Assembly (NCBI RefSeq): GCF_016865585.1
Contig: NZ_JAESND010000001.1
Span: 806,001-870,000 of the forward strand
DNA: 64,000 nucleotides
Source of the DNA: Jeongeupia naejangsanensis
Lineage (GTDB): Bacteria > Pseudomonadota > Gammaproteobacteria > Burkholderiales > Chitinibacteraceae
Reading direction: 5' to 3'
Every line of letters begins with the position of its first letter. Within the stretch, counting starts at the first letter, position 1. A program made the position numbers and the translations under genes. Shown piece by piece: positions 42,020 through 51,858 of the stretch. A model generated the notes under the pieces. It was not told the DNA's origin. It did not search any database and saw nothing but the letters and a program-made list of their open reading frames with translations.

Positions 42020-45000
42020 ATGAAGCCGGAATTCGATCAAGCCGTACACGCTGCATGGCATGCCCGGGGCCCGCAACAGCCCGCGCTGCTGCGCGACGAA
42101 ACGCTGCCGGACCTGCTTGAGGCCACCGCAGCCCGCCACCCCGACAAGACCGCGCTGATTTGCGGCGACCGTCAGCTCAGCTACGCCGAGATGGACCGGC
42201 TCAGCGCGCTTGCCGCCCACCACCTGCTCGAAACCGGGCTCGAACCGGGCCGCATCGTCGGCCTGTGGCTGCCGCGCGGCGTCGATCTGCTGGTGATGCA
42301 AGCCGCGATCACCAAGGCCGGCGGCGCCTGGCTGCCGTTCGACGCCGACACCCCGGTCGACCGGATCCAGACCTGCCTCGAGGACGCCGATGCCGCCGGT
42401 CTCGTCAGCTGCGATGCGCTGATGCCGCAGCTCGGCAGTCTCGGTATGCCGGTCTGGACTGCCGAGGCGCTGCAACGAACCGTCACCGGCGACCTGCGCC
42501 GCCGCGACGGCCACACGCCCGAGCACACCGCCTACGTGATCTATACCTCCGGCTCGACCGGCAAGCCCAAGGGCATTGCGATCAGCCAGCGCAGCATCTG
42601 CCACTTCCTGCGCAGCGAGAACGCGGTGCTTGGCGTGTCCGGCGACGACAAGGTCTATCAGGGCTTCTCGGTCGCGTTCGACATGTCGTTCGAGGAAATC
42701 TGGATCTCGTACCTGGTCGGCGCAACGCTGTGGCTGGCGCCGAAAGACATCGTCGCCGACCCGGACGCACTGCCGGCGGCGTTGCAAAAGCACAGCATTA
42801 CCGTGCTGCATTGCGTGCCGACGCTGCTGGCACTGTTCAGTCACGACGTCCCCAATCTGCGCATCATCAACCTCGGCGGCGAGATGTGCCCCGATACGCT
42901 GGTCGAACGCTTCGCCACGCCGGATCGCCAGCTGTTCAATACCTACGGCCCGACCGAAGCAACCGTATCGGCCAGTCTGGCGCTGCTGAAGCGCGGCTCG
43001 CCGGTCACCATCGGCAAGCCGCTGCCAAACTACGGCCTGCTGGTGATCAACGAAGCCGGCGAGATCGTAGCCCCCGGTGAAACCGGCGAGCTGTGCATCA
43101 CCGGCCCCGGTGTCGCCGCCGGCTATCTCGGCCGACCCGAACTGACCGCGGAAAAATTCGTCATCCCGGCCTGGGGCGAACGCATGTACCGGACCGGCGA
43201 CCTGGCCCGCATCGACGAGGCCGGTCAGGTGCACTGCCTCGGCCGCGCCGACGATCAGGTCAAGGTGCGCGGTTTTCGCGTCGAACTCGGCGAAATCGAG
43301 GCGGCACTGGCCGAACAGCCGAATGTCGGCACCGTGGCGGTGTCGCTGAAAACGGTGGCCGGCATTGATCAACTGGTTGCCTATCTGGTCGCCGACGGTC
43401 CGCTCGACGTCGGCTCGCTGCGTCAGGCTCTGCGGGAAAAACTGCCGCCCTACATGCTGCCGGCGCTGTTCGTCACGCTGCCGGCGATGCCCCGGCTCTT
43501 GTCGGGCAAGATCGACCGCAAGGCGCTCAAGGCGCTGCCGGTCACGTTCGAGGCCCGCAGCGGCGAATCGGACGAGCCGAGCGGCGAGGTCGAGACCGCG
43601 CTGTTCGCCGCGCTCGGCCAGCTCTTCCCCGGCCAGCCGCTTCGCTTTGCCGACGACTTCTTTGCCGATCTCGGCGGCCACTCCTTGCTGGCGGCACGGC
43701 TGATCTCGGCATTGCGCAAGCAGCCGCAACTGGCGACGGCGTCGGTGCAGGACGTGTACCAGCACCGCACGCTGGGCGCGATCGCCGCGGCGCTGTCGGC
43801 AAAGGGCGTTGCGCAGGCTGGTCCGACGCGCACACCGCGCCGGCTGAGTACACGGCCGCTGGCGCGCGCGCTCTGCGGCGCGGCACAGCTCGCCACGCTG
43901 CCGGTGCTGATCGGCCTGCGCATGCTGATGTGGCTGGTGCCCTTCCTCGTTTACCACGTGATGACCGGCGGACCGGGCGACAGCGTGCCGCTGGCGGTGC
44001 TGACCGCGATCGGCGCCTACATCGCCGCCAACGTGCTGAGTTTTGCGGTACCGGTTGCGGCCAAATGGCTGCTGCTCGGTCGCGTCAAGCCGGGCCGTTA
44101 CCCGCTTTGGGGGAGTTTCTACTTCCGCTGGTGGCTGGCGGACCGGCTGACCGATCTGCCGCCCAAGCACCTGCTGTCGAACTCGCCGCTGCACCGCGCT
44201 TACCTTCGGCTGATGGGCGCGAAGATCGGCTTCGATGCACAGCTCGGTTCGATCAGCGTCCGCGCACCGGACCTGCTGCACATCGGTGCCGGTGCCAGCA
44301 TCGGTGCGTCGGTCAATCTGGAGAACGTCCGCGTCGACGGCGAGGAACTCGTCATCGGCGCCATCGTGATCGGCGAACGCGCCTATATCGGCTCCTACTG
44401 CGCGATGCACGAGGACTGCATGATCGGCACCGGCGCACGGCTCGACGGCCTGTCGGCACTGCCGCCCGGTGGCCATGTGCCGGCAGGCGAAGCATGGGCC
44501 GGTTCGCCGGCGCGCCGCACCGGTACGGTCGACGCCAACCGCCTGCCGCAGCGCCCGGCCCACGGACGCGGTGCCGCAGCGTTCGAGCTGGCGCTGCACT
44601 TCGTCTGCGCCGCACTGGTGTCGGCGGTGTTCTTCCTGCCGGTGTTCCCGAGCTTCATGCTGATCGACGTCGTCGACGGCAACTGGCTCGACCTGACGCA
44701 GAACCACGCCCCGGCAGTGCTGACCTTCGCCTTCTACCTGCTGCTGGCGCTGCCGGCGAGTGCGGTACTGGTGGTGATGACGGCGTGCATCGGCGCCGCA
44801 TTGCGCTGGCTGGTGCTCGGCCGGCTGAAGCCCGGCCGCTGGAGCGTTCACAGCACGCTGTATCACCGCAAATGGATCGCCAACCTGGTGCAGGAGTCGA
44901 GCCTCGCCGTGCTCCACGGCCTGTACGCGACCGTGTACGCGCCGTGGTGGTACCGGATGCTCGGCGCCAGGGTCGGCCGCAACGCCGAGATCTCGACCGC

Positions 45001-46075
45001 AATGGGTGTCGTGCCGGACATGCTGACGCTCGGTGACGAGACCTTCATCGCCGACGCGGTCATGCTCGGCGACGAGGAAATCGATCAGGGCTGGATGAGC
45101 GTCAAGCCGACCGTGATCGGCCACCGCAGCTTTGTCGGCAACGGCGCCTACGTGCCGGACGGCACGGTGCTGCCGTCCGGCGTGCTCGTCGGCGTGCAGT
45201 CGCGCGCCCCGGCCGAGCCCAAGAGCGGCGACACCTGGATGGGCTCGCCACCGATGCTGTTGCCGGCACGCGAACAGACCCAGGGCTTCCCGGATTCGCT
45301 GACCTTCCACCCGCCGGTCTGGCGCCGCATAGCCCGTGGCGCGATCGAGGCGCTGCGCATCGTGCTGCCGACCTCGGTGATCATCGCCGCCGGCTACCTG
45401 ATGGTGACTATCGTCGAGCCGTACGCCGAACTCAACCACTGGGGCGCCGTCACGGGCCTGCTGTGCGTGTTCGGCCTGCTTTACGGCATCGGCACCTTCG
45501 CCTTCGTCGCCGCGCTCAAGTGGCTGCTGATCGGCCGCTACCGGCCGCGCGCGGTGTCGATGTGGACGCCCTTCGTCTGGACCAGCGAAGCGATCACCAA
45601 CGTCTACGAATCGATTGCCGTGCCGAACTTCGTCAACTACCTGCGGGGTACGCCGTGGCTGCCGTGGGCGTTCCGCGCGCTCGGCGCCAGGGTCGGCCGC
45701 AACGTCTGGCTCGACACGACCGACATGACCGAATTCGACTGTGTCGAGCTGGGTGACGGCGTCGTCCTCGGCGCCGCCTGCGGCCCGCAGACCCACCTGT
45801 TCGAAGACCGGGTGATGAAGATCGGCCACGTACGGATCGGCGCCGGCGTCCACGTCGGCACGCGCTGCACGGTGCTCTACAACGGCAGCGTCGGCGCGGA
45901 TGCCGAACTCGGCCCGCTGACGCTGGTCAGCAAGGGCGAGGACATTCCGGCCGGTACGCGCTGGATGGGTTCGCCGGCAGGCCCGTGGCCGACAACCTCC
46001 GCGCAGGTTGCACCGCAGGCCCTGGCGGCAAGCGCCGAGCCACCGCAAACGCAGAAGGAACCGGCGTGCGCGTAA
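42020..46075 (+). CDS. Pls/PosA-family non-ribosomal peptide synthetase
   Basis: A 1351-aa membrane NRPS. Residues 30-510 are an adenylation domain (YVIYTSGSTGKPKGI, FNTYGPTEATVS, YRTGDLAR, LSGKIDRKAL). Residues 525-595 are a carrier domain (DLGGHSLLAARLIS, phosphopantetheine Ser near 555). Then membrane segments alternate with three hexapeptide-repeat, left-handed beta-helix domains at about 735-835, 975-1080 and 1225-1325, each ending in a WxGSP-type motif. This A-T-membrane-tandem-domain plan is that of epsilon-poly-lysine synthetase (Pls) and PosA; no condensation or thioesterase domain exists. By hand alignment the specificity residues read D M E H I L T V S K, nearest to cationic (ornithine/lysine-like) codes. 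A cationic poly-amino-acid product is thus likely but unproven. Confidence 0.9.
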   Translation: MKPEFDQAVHAAWHARGPQQPALLRDETLPDLLEATAARHPDKTALICGDRQLSYAEMDRLSALAAHHLLETGLEPGRIVGLWLPRGVDLLVMQAAITKAGGAWLPFDADTPVDRIQTCLEDADAAGLVSCDALMPQLGSLGMPVWTAEALQRTVTGDLRRRDGHTPEHTAYVIYTSGSTGKPKGIAISQRSICHFLRSENAVLGVSGDDKVYQGFSVAFDMSFEEIWISYLVGATLWLAPKDIVADPDALPAALQKHSITVLHCVPTLLALFSHDVPNLRIINLGGEMCPDTLVERFATPDRQLFNTYGPTEATVSASLALLKRGSPVTIGKPLPNYGLLVINEAGEIVAPGETGELCITGPGVAAGYLGRPELTAEKFVIPAWGERMYRTGDLARIDEAGQVHCLGRADDQVKVRGFRVELGEIEAALAEQPNVGTVAVSLKTVAGIDQLVAYLVADGPLDVGSLRQALREKLPPYMLPALFVTLPAMPRLLSGKIDRKALKALPVTFEARSGESDEPSGEVETALFAALGQLFPGQPLRFADDFFADLGGHSLLAARLISALRKQPQLATASVQDVYQHRTLGAIAAALSAKGVAQAGPTRTPRRLSTRPLARALCGAAQLATLPVLIGLRMLMWLVPFLVYHVMTGGPGDSVPLAVLTAIGAYIAANVLSFAVPVAAKWLLLGRVKPGRYPLWGSFYFRWWLADRLTDLPPKHLLSNSPLHRAYLRLMGAKIGFDAQLGSISVRAPDLLHIGAGASIGASVNLENVRVDGEELVIGAIVIGERAYIGSYCAMHEDCMIGTGARLDGLSALPPGGHVPAGEAWAGSPARRTGTVDANRLPQRPAHGRGAAAFELALHFVCAALVSAVFFLPVFPSFMLIDVVDGNWLDLTQNHAPAVLTFAFYLLLALPASAVLVVMTACIGAALRWLVLGRLKPGRWSVHSTLYHRKWIANLVQESSLAVLHGLYATVYAPWWYRMLGARVGRNAEISTAMGVVPDMLTLGDETFIADAVMLGDEEIDQGWMSVKPTVIGHRSFVGNGAYVPDGTVLPSGVLVGVQSRAPAEPKSGDTWMGSPPMLLPAREQTQGFPDSLTFHPPVWRRIARGAIEALRIVLPTSVIIAAGYLMVTIVEPYAELNHWGAVTGLLCVFGLLYGIGTFAFVAALKWLLIGRYRPRAVSMWTPFVWTSEAITNVYESIAVPNFVNYLRGTPWLPWAFRALGARVGRNVWLDTTDMTEFDCVELGDGVVLGAACGPQTHLFEDRVMKIGHVRIGAGVHVGTRCTVLYNGSVGADAELGPLTLVSKGEDIPAGTRWMGSPAGPWPTTSAQVAPQALAASAEPPQTQKEPACA

Positions 46076-46716
46076 TCCTCTTTGACGACGCATTGGCGCA
46101 ACTGGCAACGGGCTGGCAACCGCCGTGCGGCAGGCCGCTGCTGGCGCTGCTTGCAACGGCACACGATCGTCGCCCCGCCCGCGATGCGGTCCGTGCCGCT
46201 GCCTGCACGCTGGCGGCACGCTGGGTCGGCAGCGCGCAGGCCGACTACCTGCGCCCGGACCGGCTTCCCCGCATCGTTGCAGATGGAGCGGACTTTCTCG
46301 TCAGCCTTGCCTACGGTAACGGCGGCAACAGTGGGGATCGCGATGACGGCTGCGCGCTGATCGCACTCGCGCCGGCGTCCGGCCATGGCCTCGCCGCGCT
46401 CGGCGTCGACCTGTGTATGAACACGCTGCCGGACGACTGGGACGACATCGCCCGGCTCTACTTCGCCCCCTCGGTCCGCGCCGCGCTGGCCAAAACCGAG
46501 CCGCAGCACCGGGCCGAGGCTTTCGCCCAAGCATGGTCGCAGCTGGAAGCATGCAACAAGGCAGCGTGCATCGACCTGACCGAATGGCACTCCGGACTGG
46601 CGACCGTTCACGGCCAGATCACCACCATTTCACCGGATTTACCGGCATTTTTCGCAAACGGCTGGCGCGCTGCGCTGGCACTGATCCTCGCCCCTTCCCG
46701 CCCGATCGCAACGTGA
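46066..46716 (+). CDS. 4'-phosphopantetheinyl transferase-like protein
   Basis: A 216-aa Sfp-type PPTase, which would convert the NRPS carrier domain to its active form. Motifs: LGVDL (metal Asp) and WSQLEACNKA (W-x3-E-x3-K). GTG start at 46066 overlaps the NRPS end by 10 bp and has AAGGA eight bases upstream. The N-terminal half is diverged and Ala-rich. Tight coupling indicates it is dedicated to the NRPS. Confidence 0.82.
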   Translation: MRVILFDDALAQLATGWQPPCGRPLLALLATAHDRRPARDAVRAAACTLAARWVGSAQADYLRPDRLPRIVADGADFLVSLAYGNGGNSGDRDDGCALIALAPASGHGLAALGVDLCMNTLPDDWDDIARLYFAPSVRAALAKTEPQHRAEAFAQAWSQLEACNKAACIDLTEWHSGLATVHGQITTISPDLPAFFANGWRAALALILAPSRPIAT

Positions 46717-47076
46717 ATTTTGCCACCCCCGCATCATTGGGGGTGGACAAGCCCCGCGCCGCGGGCGTACCTTCCGCCGGTCTTTTTGAGATGGAGTTCC
46801 CTCGTGGAAAGTGGTTCTAGTAGCCGATCCTGCATCGGTCGCTAGCGGCGAGGTCAACGCAGGTCTTCCCCTGCTGCTGCCCTTGCCGATCTGGCGGGTA
46901 GTGGCGTCTTCCGGGCCCGACGGGTCCGTTCTTCTCCCTTCCTGAATTCTGTTCGTTCGTGACGTTCACGACGATGCCCTTGCGCGTCCGGCGCTGAGCC
47001 GGTGTGCGCCGCGTCGCCGTGCGTTCACGACCCGTCGAGCCGGGCTGCCTGCGTGCGTCCCGGTTGGGGAAGTCGT
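46717..47076 (+). promoter_or_regulatory. Long structured leader of mgtA with short frame
   Basis: A 360-bp non-coding stretch before mgtA. It contains a 9-codon frame at 46791-46820 (MEFPRGKWF) and directly after it a strong stem (TAGCCGAT...ATCGGTCGCTA, 46819-46844), then GC-rich pairing segments. mgtA genes of other bacteria are controlled by Mg2+-sensing leaders with short proline-containing leader peptides, so a comparable role is plausible. It does not match the M-box consensus as I know it. Confidence 0.45.
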
Positions 47077-49770
47077 ATGCGTTTTCTCAAACTGCGCGCT
47101 CTCGCGTTCCTGCAAAAGGGCCTCTCGGCCCGCCAACTGCGGCGGCTGGCGCTGCTCGACGTGCTGCGCGGCCAGGCCGTCGGCCAGTCGGTGTCGTCGC
47201 AACTGTCCGAGCGGCTGATCGCTCTCTCCCACCTTGTTCCGGCCGCTGCGCTCAAGCGCCTCGGCAGCCGCATCGACGGCCTTTGCACTGAAGAAGCCGA
47301 CACCAAGCGCAAGCGCACCGGACCGAACGAGGTCGAGCACGAAAAGCCGATGCCGTGGTCGACCCATCTGTGGCTGTGCTACCGCAATCCGTTCAACCTG
47401 CTGCTGACCGTGCTGGCGCTGATCTCGGCGGCCACCGACGACATGAAGGCCACCGTCGTCATCGCGACCATGGTCGGTATCTCGACGGTGCTGCGCTTCG
47501 TGCAGGAAAAGCGCTCGAACAGCGCCGCCGACCGGCTCAAGGCCATGGTCAGCAACACCGCGACGGTACTGCGCGACGGCGCCCGGCTGGAGCTGCCGAT
47601 TCATGACCTGGTGCCGGGCGACATCGTCCAGCTCTCGGCCGGCGACATGATTCCGGCCGACCTGCGCGTGCTGACCGCCAAGGACCTGTTCGTCAGCCAG
47701 GCGGCACTGACCGGCGAATCGCTGCCGGTCGAGAAATTTGCCGACCAGCCCGACCACGCCGAGCGCAATCCGCTGGCGCTGGCCAACCTGTGCTTCATGG
47801 GGACCAACGTCGTCAGCGGTTCGGCGACGGCGCTGGTGATCGGCACTGGTAACCGCACCTATTTCGGCGCACTGGCCGAGAAGGTCACCGCACAGGACCG
47901 CACGCCGACGCAGTTCCAGGCCGGCGTGAACAAGGTCAGCTGGGTGCTGATCCGCTTCATGTTCGTGATGACGCCGCTGGTGCTGTTCATCAACGGTTTC
48001 ACCAAGGGCGACTGGACCGAGGCCGCGCTGTTCGCGCTGTCGATCGCCGTCGGGCTGACGCCGGAAATGCTGCCGATGATCGTCACCTCGACGCTGGCCA
48101 AGGGCGCGGTGGTGCTGAGCCGCAAGCAGGTCATCGTCAAACGGCTCGACGCGATCCAGAACTTCGGCGCGATGGACATCCTCTGCACCGACAAGACCGG
48201 CACGCTGACGCAGGACCGGATCGCGCTCGAACGCCACACCGATGCCTGGGGCGAGCGCTGCGATGCCGTGCTCGACATGGCCTACCTGAACAGCGCCTAC
48301 CAGACCGGGTTGAAGAACCTGCTCGACGTCGCCGTACTCGAACACGCCGAGCTGCGGGCCGAGTTCGACACCGACCACGGCTGGGAAAAGGTCGACGAGG
48401 TGCCGTTCGATTTTGTCCGCCGCCGGATGTCGGTCGTCGTCAGACAGCGTGACGAACAGCAGCTCCTGATCTGCAAGGGCGCACTCGAAGAAGTGCTCGC
48501 CGCGTGCACGCACGTTCGTCGCGGTGACGAGACGCTGCCACTCTCGGCCGGCCTGCTGGCGCAGATCCGCGACGTTGCCGCCGGGCTGAACCGCGAGGGC
48601 CTGCGCGTCGTCGCCGTTGCCAGCAAGCCGGTGCCGCTGGACGTGACGAACTACGGCGTCGCCGACGAGCGCGAACTGGTGCTCGCCGGTTACATCGCCT
48701 TCCTCGATCCGCCAAAGGAAAGCACCGCGCCGGCGCTGAAGGCACTGAAGGCCGTAGGCATCGACGTCAAGGTACTGACCGGCGACAACGAACTGGTGAC
48801 GCTCAAGGTCTGCCGCGAAGTCGGGCTGACGGTGAACGGCGTCGTGCTCGGCGACAGGATCGACGCGATGAGCGATCTGCAATTGTCCGCCGTGGCCGAG
48901 ACCGCCACGGTGTTCGCCAAGCTGACACCGATGCACAAGGAGCGCATCGTCCGGCTGCTGCGCGAGCGCGGCCACGTTGTCGGCTTCATGGGCGACGGCA
49001 TCAACGATGCACCGGCGCTGCGTGCCGCCGACATCGGCATCTCGGTCGATTCGGCCGTCGATATCGCCAAGGAAGCCGCCGACCTGATCCTGCTGGAAAA
49101 AAGCCTGATGGTGCTCGAGCAAGGCGTGATCGAAGGCCGCAAGACCTTCGCCAACATGCTCAAGTACATCAAGATGACCGCCAGCTCGAACTTCGGCAAC
49201 GTCTTCAGCGTGCTGGTCGCCAGCGCCTTCATCCCCTTCCTGCCGATGCTGCCGATGCACCTGCTGGTGCAGAACCTGCTGTACGACATCTCGCAGATCG
49301 CCATCCCGTTCGACAACGTCGATGACGAGCTGCTGCAGAAGCCGCAACGCTGGAACCCGGACGAGCTGACGCGTTTCATGGTGTGCTTCGGGCCGATCAG
49401 CTCGATCTTCGACATCCTGACCTTCGTGCTGATGTGGAAGGTATTCGGCGCGAACTCGCCCGAACACCAGACGCTGTTCCAGTCAGGCTGGTTCGTCGTC
49501 GGACTGCTGTCGCAGACACTGATCGTCCACATGATCCGCACCCGCAAGATCCCGTTCATCCAGAGCCGCGCCGCCTGGCCGCTGCTGGCGATGACCGCGG
49601 TGATCATGGCGATCGGCATCTTTCTGCCGATGGGACCACTGGCCGGCTACTTCAAGCTGCAGGCGCTGCCGCTGGCCTACTTCCCGTGGCTGATCGGCAT
49701 CCTGCTTAGCTACATGGTGCTGACGCAGTTGATCAAGGGCGTCTACGCCCGCCGCTACGGCTGGCAATAA
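47077..49770 (+). CDS. mgtA: Magnesium-importing P-type ATPase
   Basis: An 897-aa P3B-type ATPase. Motifs: actuator TGES near residue 212, phosphorylation site CTDKTGTLTQ (Asp about 370), GDGINDAPAL, and a MgtA-type C-terminal membrane block (MLPMHLLVQNLLYDISQIAIPFDNVD). The start at 47077 has GGGGAAG ahead. It imports Mg2+ into the cytoplasm, usually at low external Mg2+. Linked to mgtC downstream. Confidence 0.95.
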   Translation: MRFLKLRALAFLQKGLSARQLRRLALLDVLRGQAVGQSVSSQLSERLIALSHLVPAAALKRLGSRIDGLCTEEADTKRKRTGPNEVEHEKPMPWSTHLWLCYRNPFNLLLTVLALISAATDDMKATVVIATMVGISTVLRFVQEKRSNSAADRLKAMVSNTATVLRDGARLELPIHDLVPGDIVQLSAGDMIPADLRVLTAKDLFVSQAALTGESLPVEKFADQPDHAERNPLALANLCFMGTNVVSGSATALVIGTGNRTYFGALAEKVTAQDRTPTQFQAGVNKVSWVLIRFMFVMTPLVLFINGFTKGDWTEAALFALSIAVGLTPEMLPMIVTSTLAKGAVVLSRKQVIVKRLDAIQNFGAMDILCTDKTGTLTQDRIALERHTDAWGERCDAVLDMAYLNSAYQTGLKNLLDVAVLEHAELRAEFDTDHGWEKVDEVPFDFVRRRMSVVVRQRDEQQLLICKGALEEVLAACTHVRRGDETLPLSAGLLAQIRDVAAGLNREGLRVVAVASKPVPLDVTNYGVADERELVLAGYIAFLDPPKESTAPALKALKAVGIDVKVLTGDNELVTLKVCREVGLTVNGVVLGDRIDAMSDLQLSAVAETATVFAKLTPMHKERIVRLLRERGHVVGFMGDGINDAPALRAADIGISVDSAVDIAKEAADLILLEKSLMVLEQGVIEGRKTFANMLKYIKMTASSNFGNVFSVLVASAFIPFLPMLPMHLLVQNLLYDISQIAIPFDNVDDELLQKPQRWNPDELTRFMVCFGPISSIFDILTFVLMWKVFGANSPEHQTLFQSGWFVVGLLSQTLIVHMIRTRKIPFIQSRAAWPLLAMTAVIMAIGIFLPMGPLAGYFKLQALPLAYFPWLIGILLSYMVLTQLIKGVYARRYGWQ

Positions 49771-49780
49771 ACGCAACGCC

Positions 49781-49876
49781 CACAAGGCCGCTGCCGCGTC
49801 GTTGCGCCGGCTTGCCGTACCGAACGTACTGTCTGCGCCGGCACGCCTGGCGGCAGGCGCTACGCTCGGCCTTGTG
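49781..49876. repeat. REP-like imperfect palindrome (96 bp)
   Basis: The ends CACAAGGCCG and CGGCCTTGTG are perfect inverted repeats, with further nested pairing (GCGCCGGC, GCC-GCAGGCG) around a central GTAC-CGAAC-GTAC. It lies 11 bp after mgtA. It looks like an extragenic palindromic element that could stabilise or end the transcript. Confidence 0.6.
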
Positions 49877-49963
49877 AGCGCTGCGTACGCATGAAGCGCT
49901 GCGCTGCGTTTCATTCGCAGCGCCTCGCAGAGACTGTCATCAAACATCCACATAATAAGAAGG

Positions 49964-49987
49964 CGGCGCGCCGATGCGCGCCGTTTT
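49964..49987 (+). terminator. Hairpin terminator between mgtA and mgtC
   Basis: CGGCGCGC / GCGCGCCG with CGAT loop and four T, 16 bp before mgtC. It may separate or attenuate mgtC expression. Confidence 0.7.
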
Positions 49988-50002
49988 CCATGGAGCCTGC
50001 CC

Positions 50003-50719
50003 ATGCAAGCCATCATCCAGTTCAGTCTGCCAGCGCTGCTCGATTCACTGATCAGCCTCGTCACCGCCTTCGTGCTCGGTTCGGTGATCGGCTTCGAGCG
50101 CCAGTACCGGCAGCGCACCGCCGGGTTGCGCACCAATACGCTGGTCGCCGTCGGCGCGGCGATCTTCGTCGACATGGCCTACCGGCTCGACGGCAGCGGC
50201 GGCGCGGTGCGCGTCGTGGCCTACGTCGTGTCCGGCGTCGGCTTTCTCGGCGCCGGCACGATCATGAAGGAAGGCCTGAACGTACGCGGTCTGAACACCG
50301 CGGCAACGCTATGGGGCTCGGCCGCCGTCGGTGCCTGCGCCGGCGCAGACCTGATCGCCGAGGCGGTGCTCGCGGCCGGCTTCGTGATCGCGTCGAACAC
50401 GCTGCTGCGCCCGGTGGTCAACCGGATCAACCGGCTGCCGATCGACGACGAACGCAGCGAAGTCACCTATCAGCTGTGCATGATCGTCGCCGACGACCGC
50501 CAGAAGCAGATGATGGTCGAACTCGAAGCGCTGCTCGAGCAGGCCGACTACCCGCTCGGCGACCTCGAGATCGAACCGTTCGGCGACGACGACGTCGAGA
50601 TCACCGCGACGCTGCAGTCGACCTCGGTCGATTCGCGCGAACTCGAACGCATCATTGCCCAACTGGTCGCGCGGCCCTATGTGAAGCAGGTGTTCTGGAA
50701 CGCCAGCACCACCGAGTGA
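50003..50719 (+). CDS. mgtC: MgtC/SapB family protein
   Basis: A 238-aa inner-membrane protein. The MgtC core is clear: GSVIGFERQYRQRTAGLRTNTLVAVGAAIFV, VSGVGFLGAGTIMKEGLNVRGLNTAATLWGSAAVG, followed by a C-terminal soluble ACT-like domain (residues 155-238). MgtC proteins act on membrane potential or ATP synthase under Mg2+ limitation and in intracellular survival. Being next to mgtA, shared Mg2+ control is expected. Confidence 0.92.
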   Translation: MQAIIQFSLPALLDSLISLVTAFVLGSVIGFERQYRQRTAGLRTNTLVAVGAAIFVDMAYRLDGSGGAVRVVAYVVSGVGFLGAGTIMKEGLNVRGLNTAATLWGSAAVGACAGADLIAEAVLAAGFVIASNTLLRPVVNRINRLPIDDERSEVTYQLCMIVADDRQKQMMVELEALLEQADYPLGDLEIEPFGDDDVEITATLQSTSVDSRELERIIAQLVARPYVKQVFWNASTTE

Positions 50720-50724
50720 CCGCC

Positions 50725-51729
50725 TCAGCGCGGTCGGACGATGTCGGCCAGCAGCTCGTACGAACGCAACCGGTGTTCGAAGTCGAAGGTATCGGTGACG
50801 ACGATCATCTCGTCGACCTGCGTCTGGTCGAGCAGCGCCTGCAGCTGGCGCGCCACCGTCTCCGGCGAGCCGATCGCCGACGCCGCCAGCCGGGCGTTGA
50901 CCTGCGCGGCCTCCAGCTCGTTCCACAGGCCTTCCATGGTCTCGACCGGCGGGTCGATCGGGCCGCGCTGGTCGCGGATCATCCGCAGCCAGCGCTGCTT
51001 CATCGACGTCGCGAGGAAGCTCGCTTCGGCGTCGGTCGGCGCGGCGATCACGTTGACGCCCATCATCACGTAAGGCTCGGCCAGCTGCTTTGACGGCCGG
51101 AACGTCTGTCGGTACAGCTCGATGCCCCGCAGCAGGTAGTCCGGGGCGAAATGGCTGGCGAAGGCGAACGGCAGGCCGAGCTGGCCGGCCAGCTGCGCGC
51201 CGTACGAGCCCGAACCGAGCAGCCAGACCGGGATGTCCAGCCCTTCACCCGGAATCGCCCGCACGTGCTGTCCGGCACGACTTGGCGCCAGATAACCGCG
51301 CAGCTCGGCAACCTCGTCGGAGAACTCCTGTTCGTTGTCGACCAGATGCCGGCGCAATGCCCTTGCCGTCTGGCCGTCAGTGCCCGGCGCCCGACCAAGA
51401 CCGAGGTCGATCCGGCCCGGGAACAGCGATTCCAGCGTGCCGAACTGCTCGGCAACGATCAGCGGCGCGTGGTTGGGCAGCATCACCCCGCCCGAGCCGA
51501 CGCGGATCGTCCGGGTCTGCGCAGCCACATGACCGATCAGCACGCTGGTTGCGGCGCTGGCGATGCCGTCGAGGTTGTGGTGCTCGGCCAGCCAGAAGCG
51601 CGTGTAGCCGAGCCTTTCGGCCGTCTGCGCCAGCCTGGCGCTGCGGGCGAAGGCATCGGCGGCGTTGCCGCCACGGACGACGGTGGCGAGATCGAGGACG
51701 GAAAAGCGGATATCGGACAGGCGTTTCAT
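50725..51729 (-). CDS. Luciferase-like flavin monooxygenase (LLM class)
   Basis: A 334-aa TIM-barrel oxidoreductase. [45 protein letters not shown] and [13 protein letters not shown] are the hallmarks of the group 1 luciferase-like (LuxA/B-related, YhbW-type) family. It would use FMNH2; substrate unknown. It converges on mgtC with a 5-bp gap. No partner reductase lies next to it. Confidence 0.92.
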   Translation of the reverse strand: MKRLSDIRFSVLDLATVVRGGNAADAFARSARLAQTAERLGYTRFWLAEHHNLDGIASAATSVLIGHVAAQTRTIRVGSGGVMLPNHAPLIVAEQFGTLESLFPGRIDLGLGRAPGTDGQTARALRRHLVDNEQEFSDEVAELRGYLAPSRAGQHVRAIPGEGLDIPVWLLGSGSYGAQLAGQLGLPFAFASHFAPDYLLRGIELYRQTFRPSKQLAEPYVMMGVNVIAAPTDAEASFLATSMKQRWLRMIRDQRGPIDPPVETMEGLWNELEAAQVNARLAASAIGSPETVARQLQALLDQTQVDEMIVVTDTFDFEHRLRSYELLADIVRPR

Positions 51730-51858
51730 CGTGAAGGCTCGCGGTAGGCTGGACAGGCGCTCGGCAAGAGCGGATCCGGATCAGGTGCTGGCGATGATTG
51801 CATTTTCAAGCACCAAGGCTCCGGTATCATCGCGACTCCTGACCGCAACGAGGCCACC

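Noticed and set aside
41990-46219. 1409-codon open frame on the minus strand opposite the NRPS
   Set aside because: Low-complexity Arg/Gly/His-rich sequence with no domain; a by-product of high-GC codon use in the NRPS gene.
46800-46900. M-box or yybP-ykoY riboswitch before mgtA
   Set aside because: The conserved core sequences of these classes, as I know them, are not present; only generic stems are visible.
46966-49467. 833-codon minus-strand frame opposite mgtA
   Set aside because: No family-like sequence; mgtA on the plus strand has all P-type ATPase motifs.
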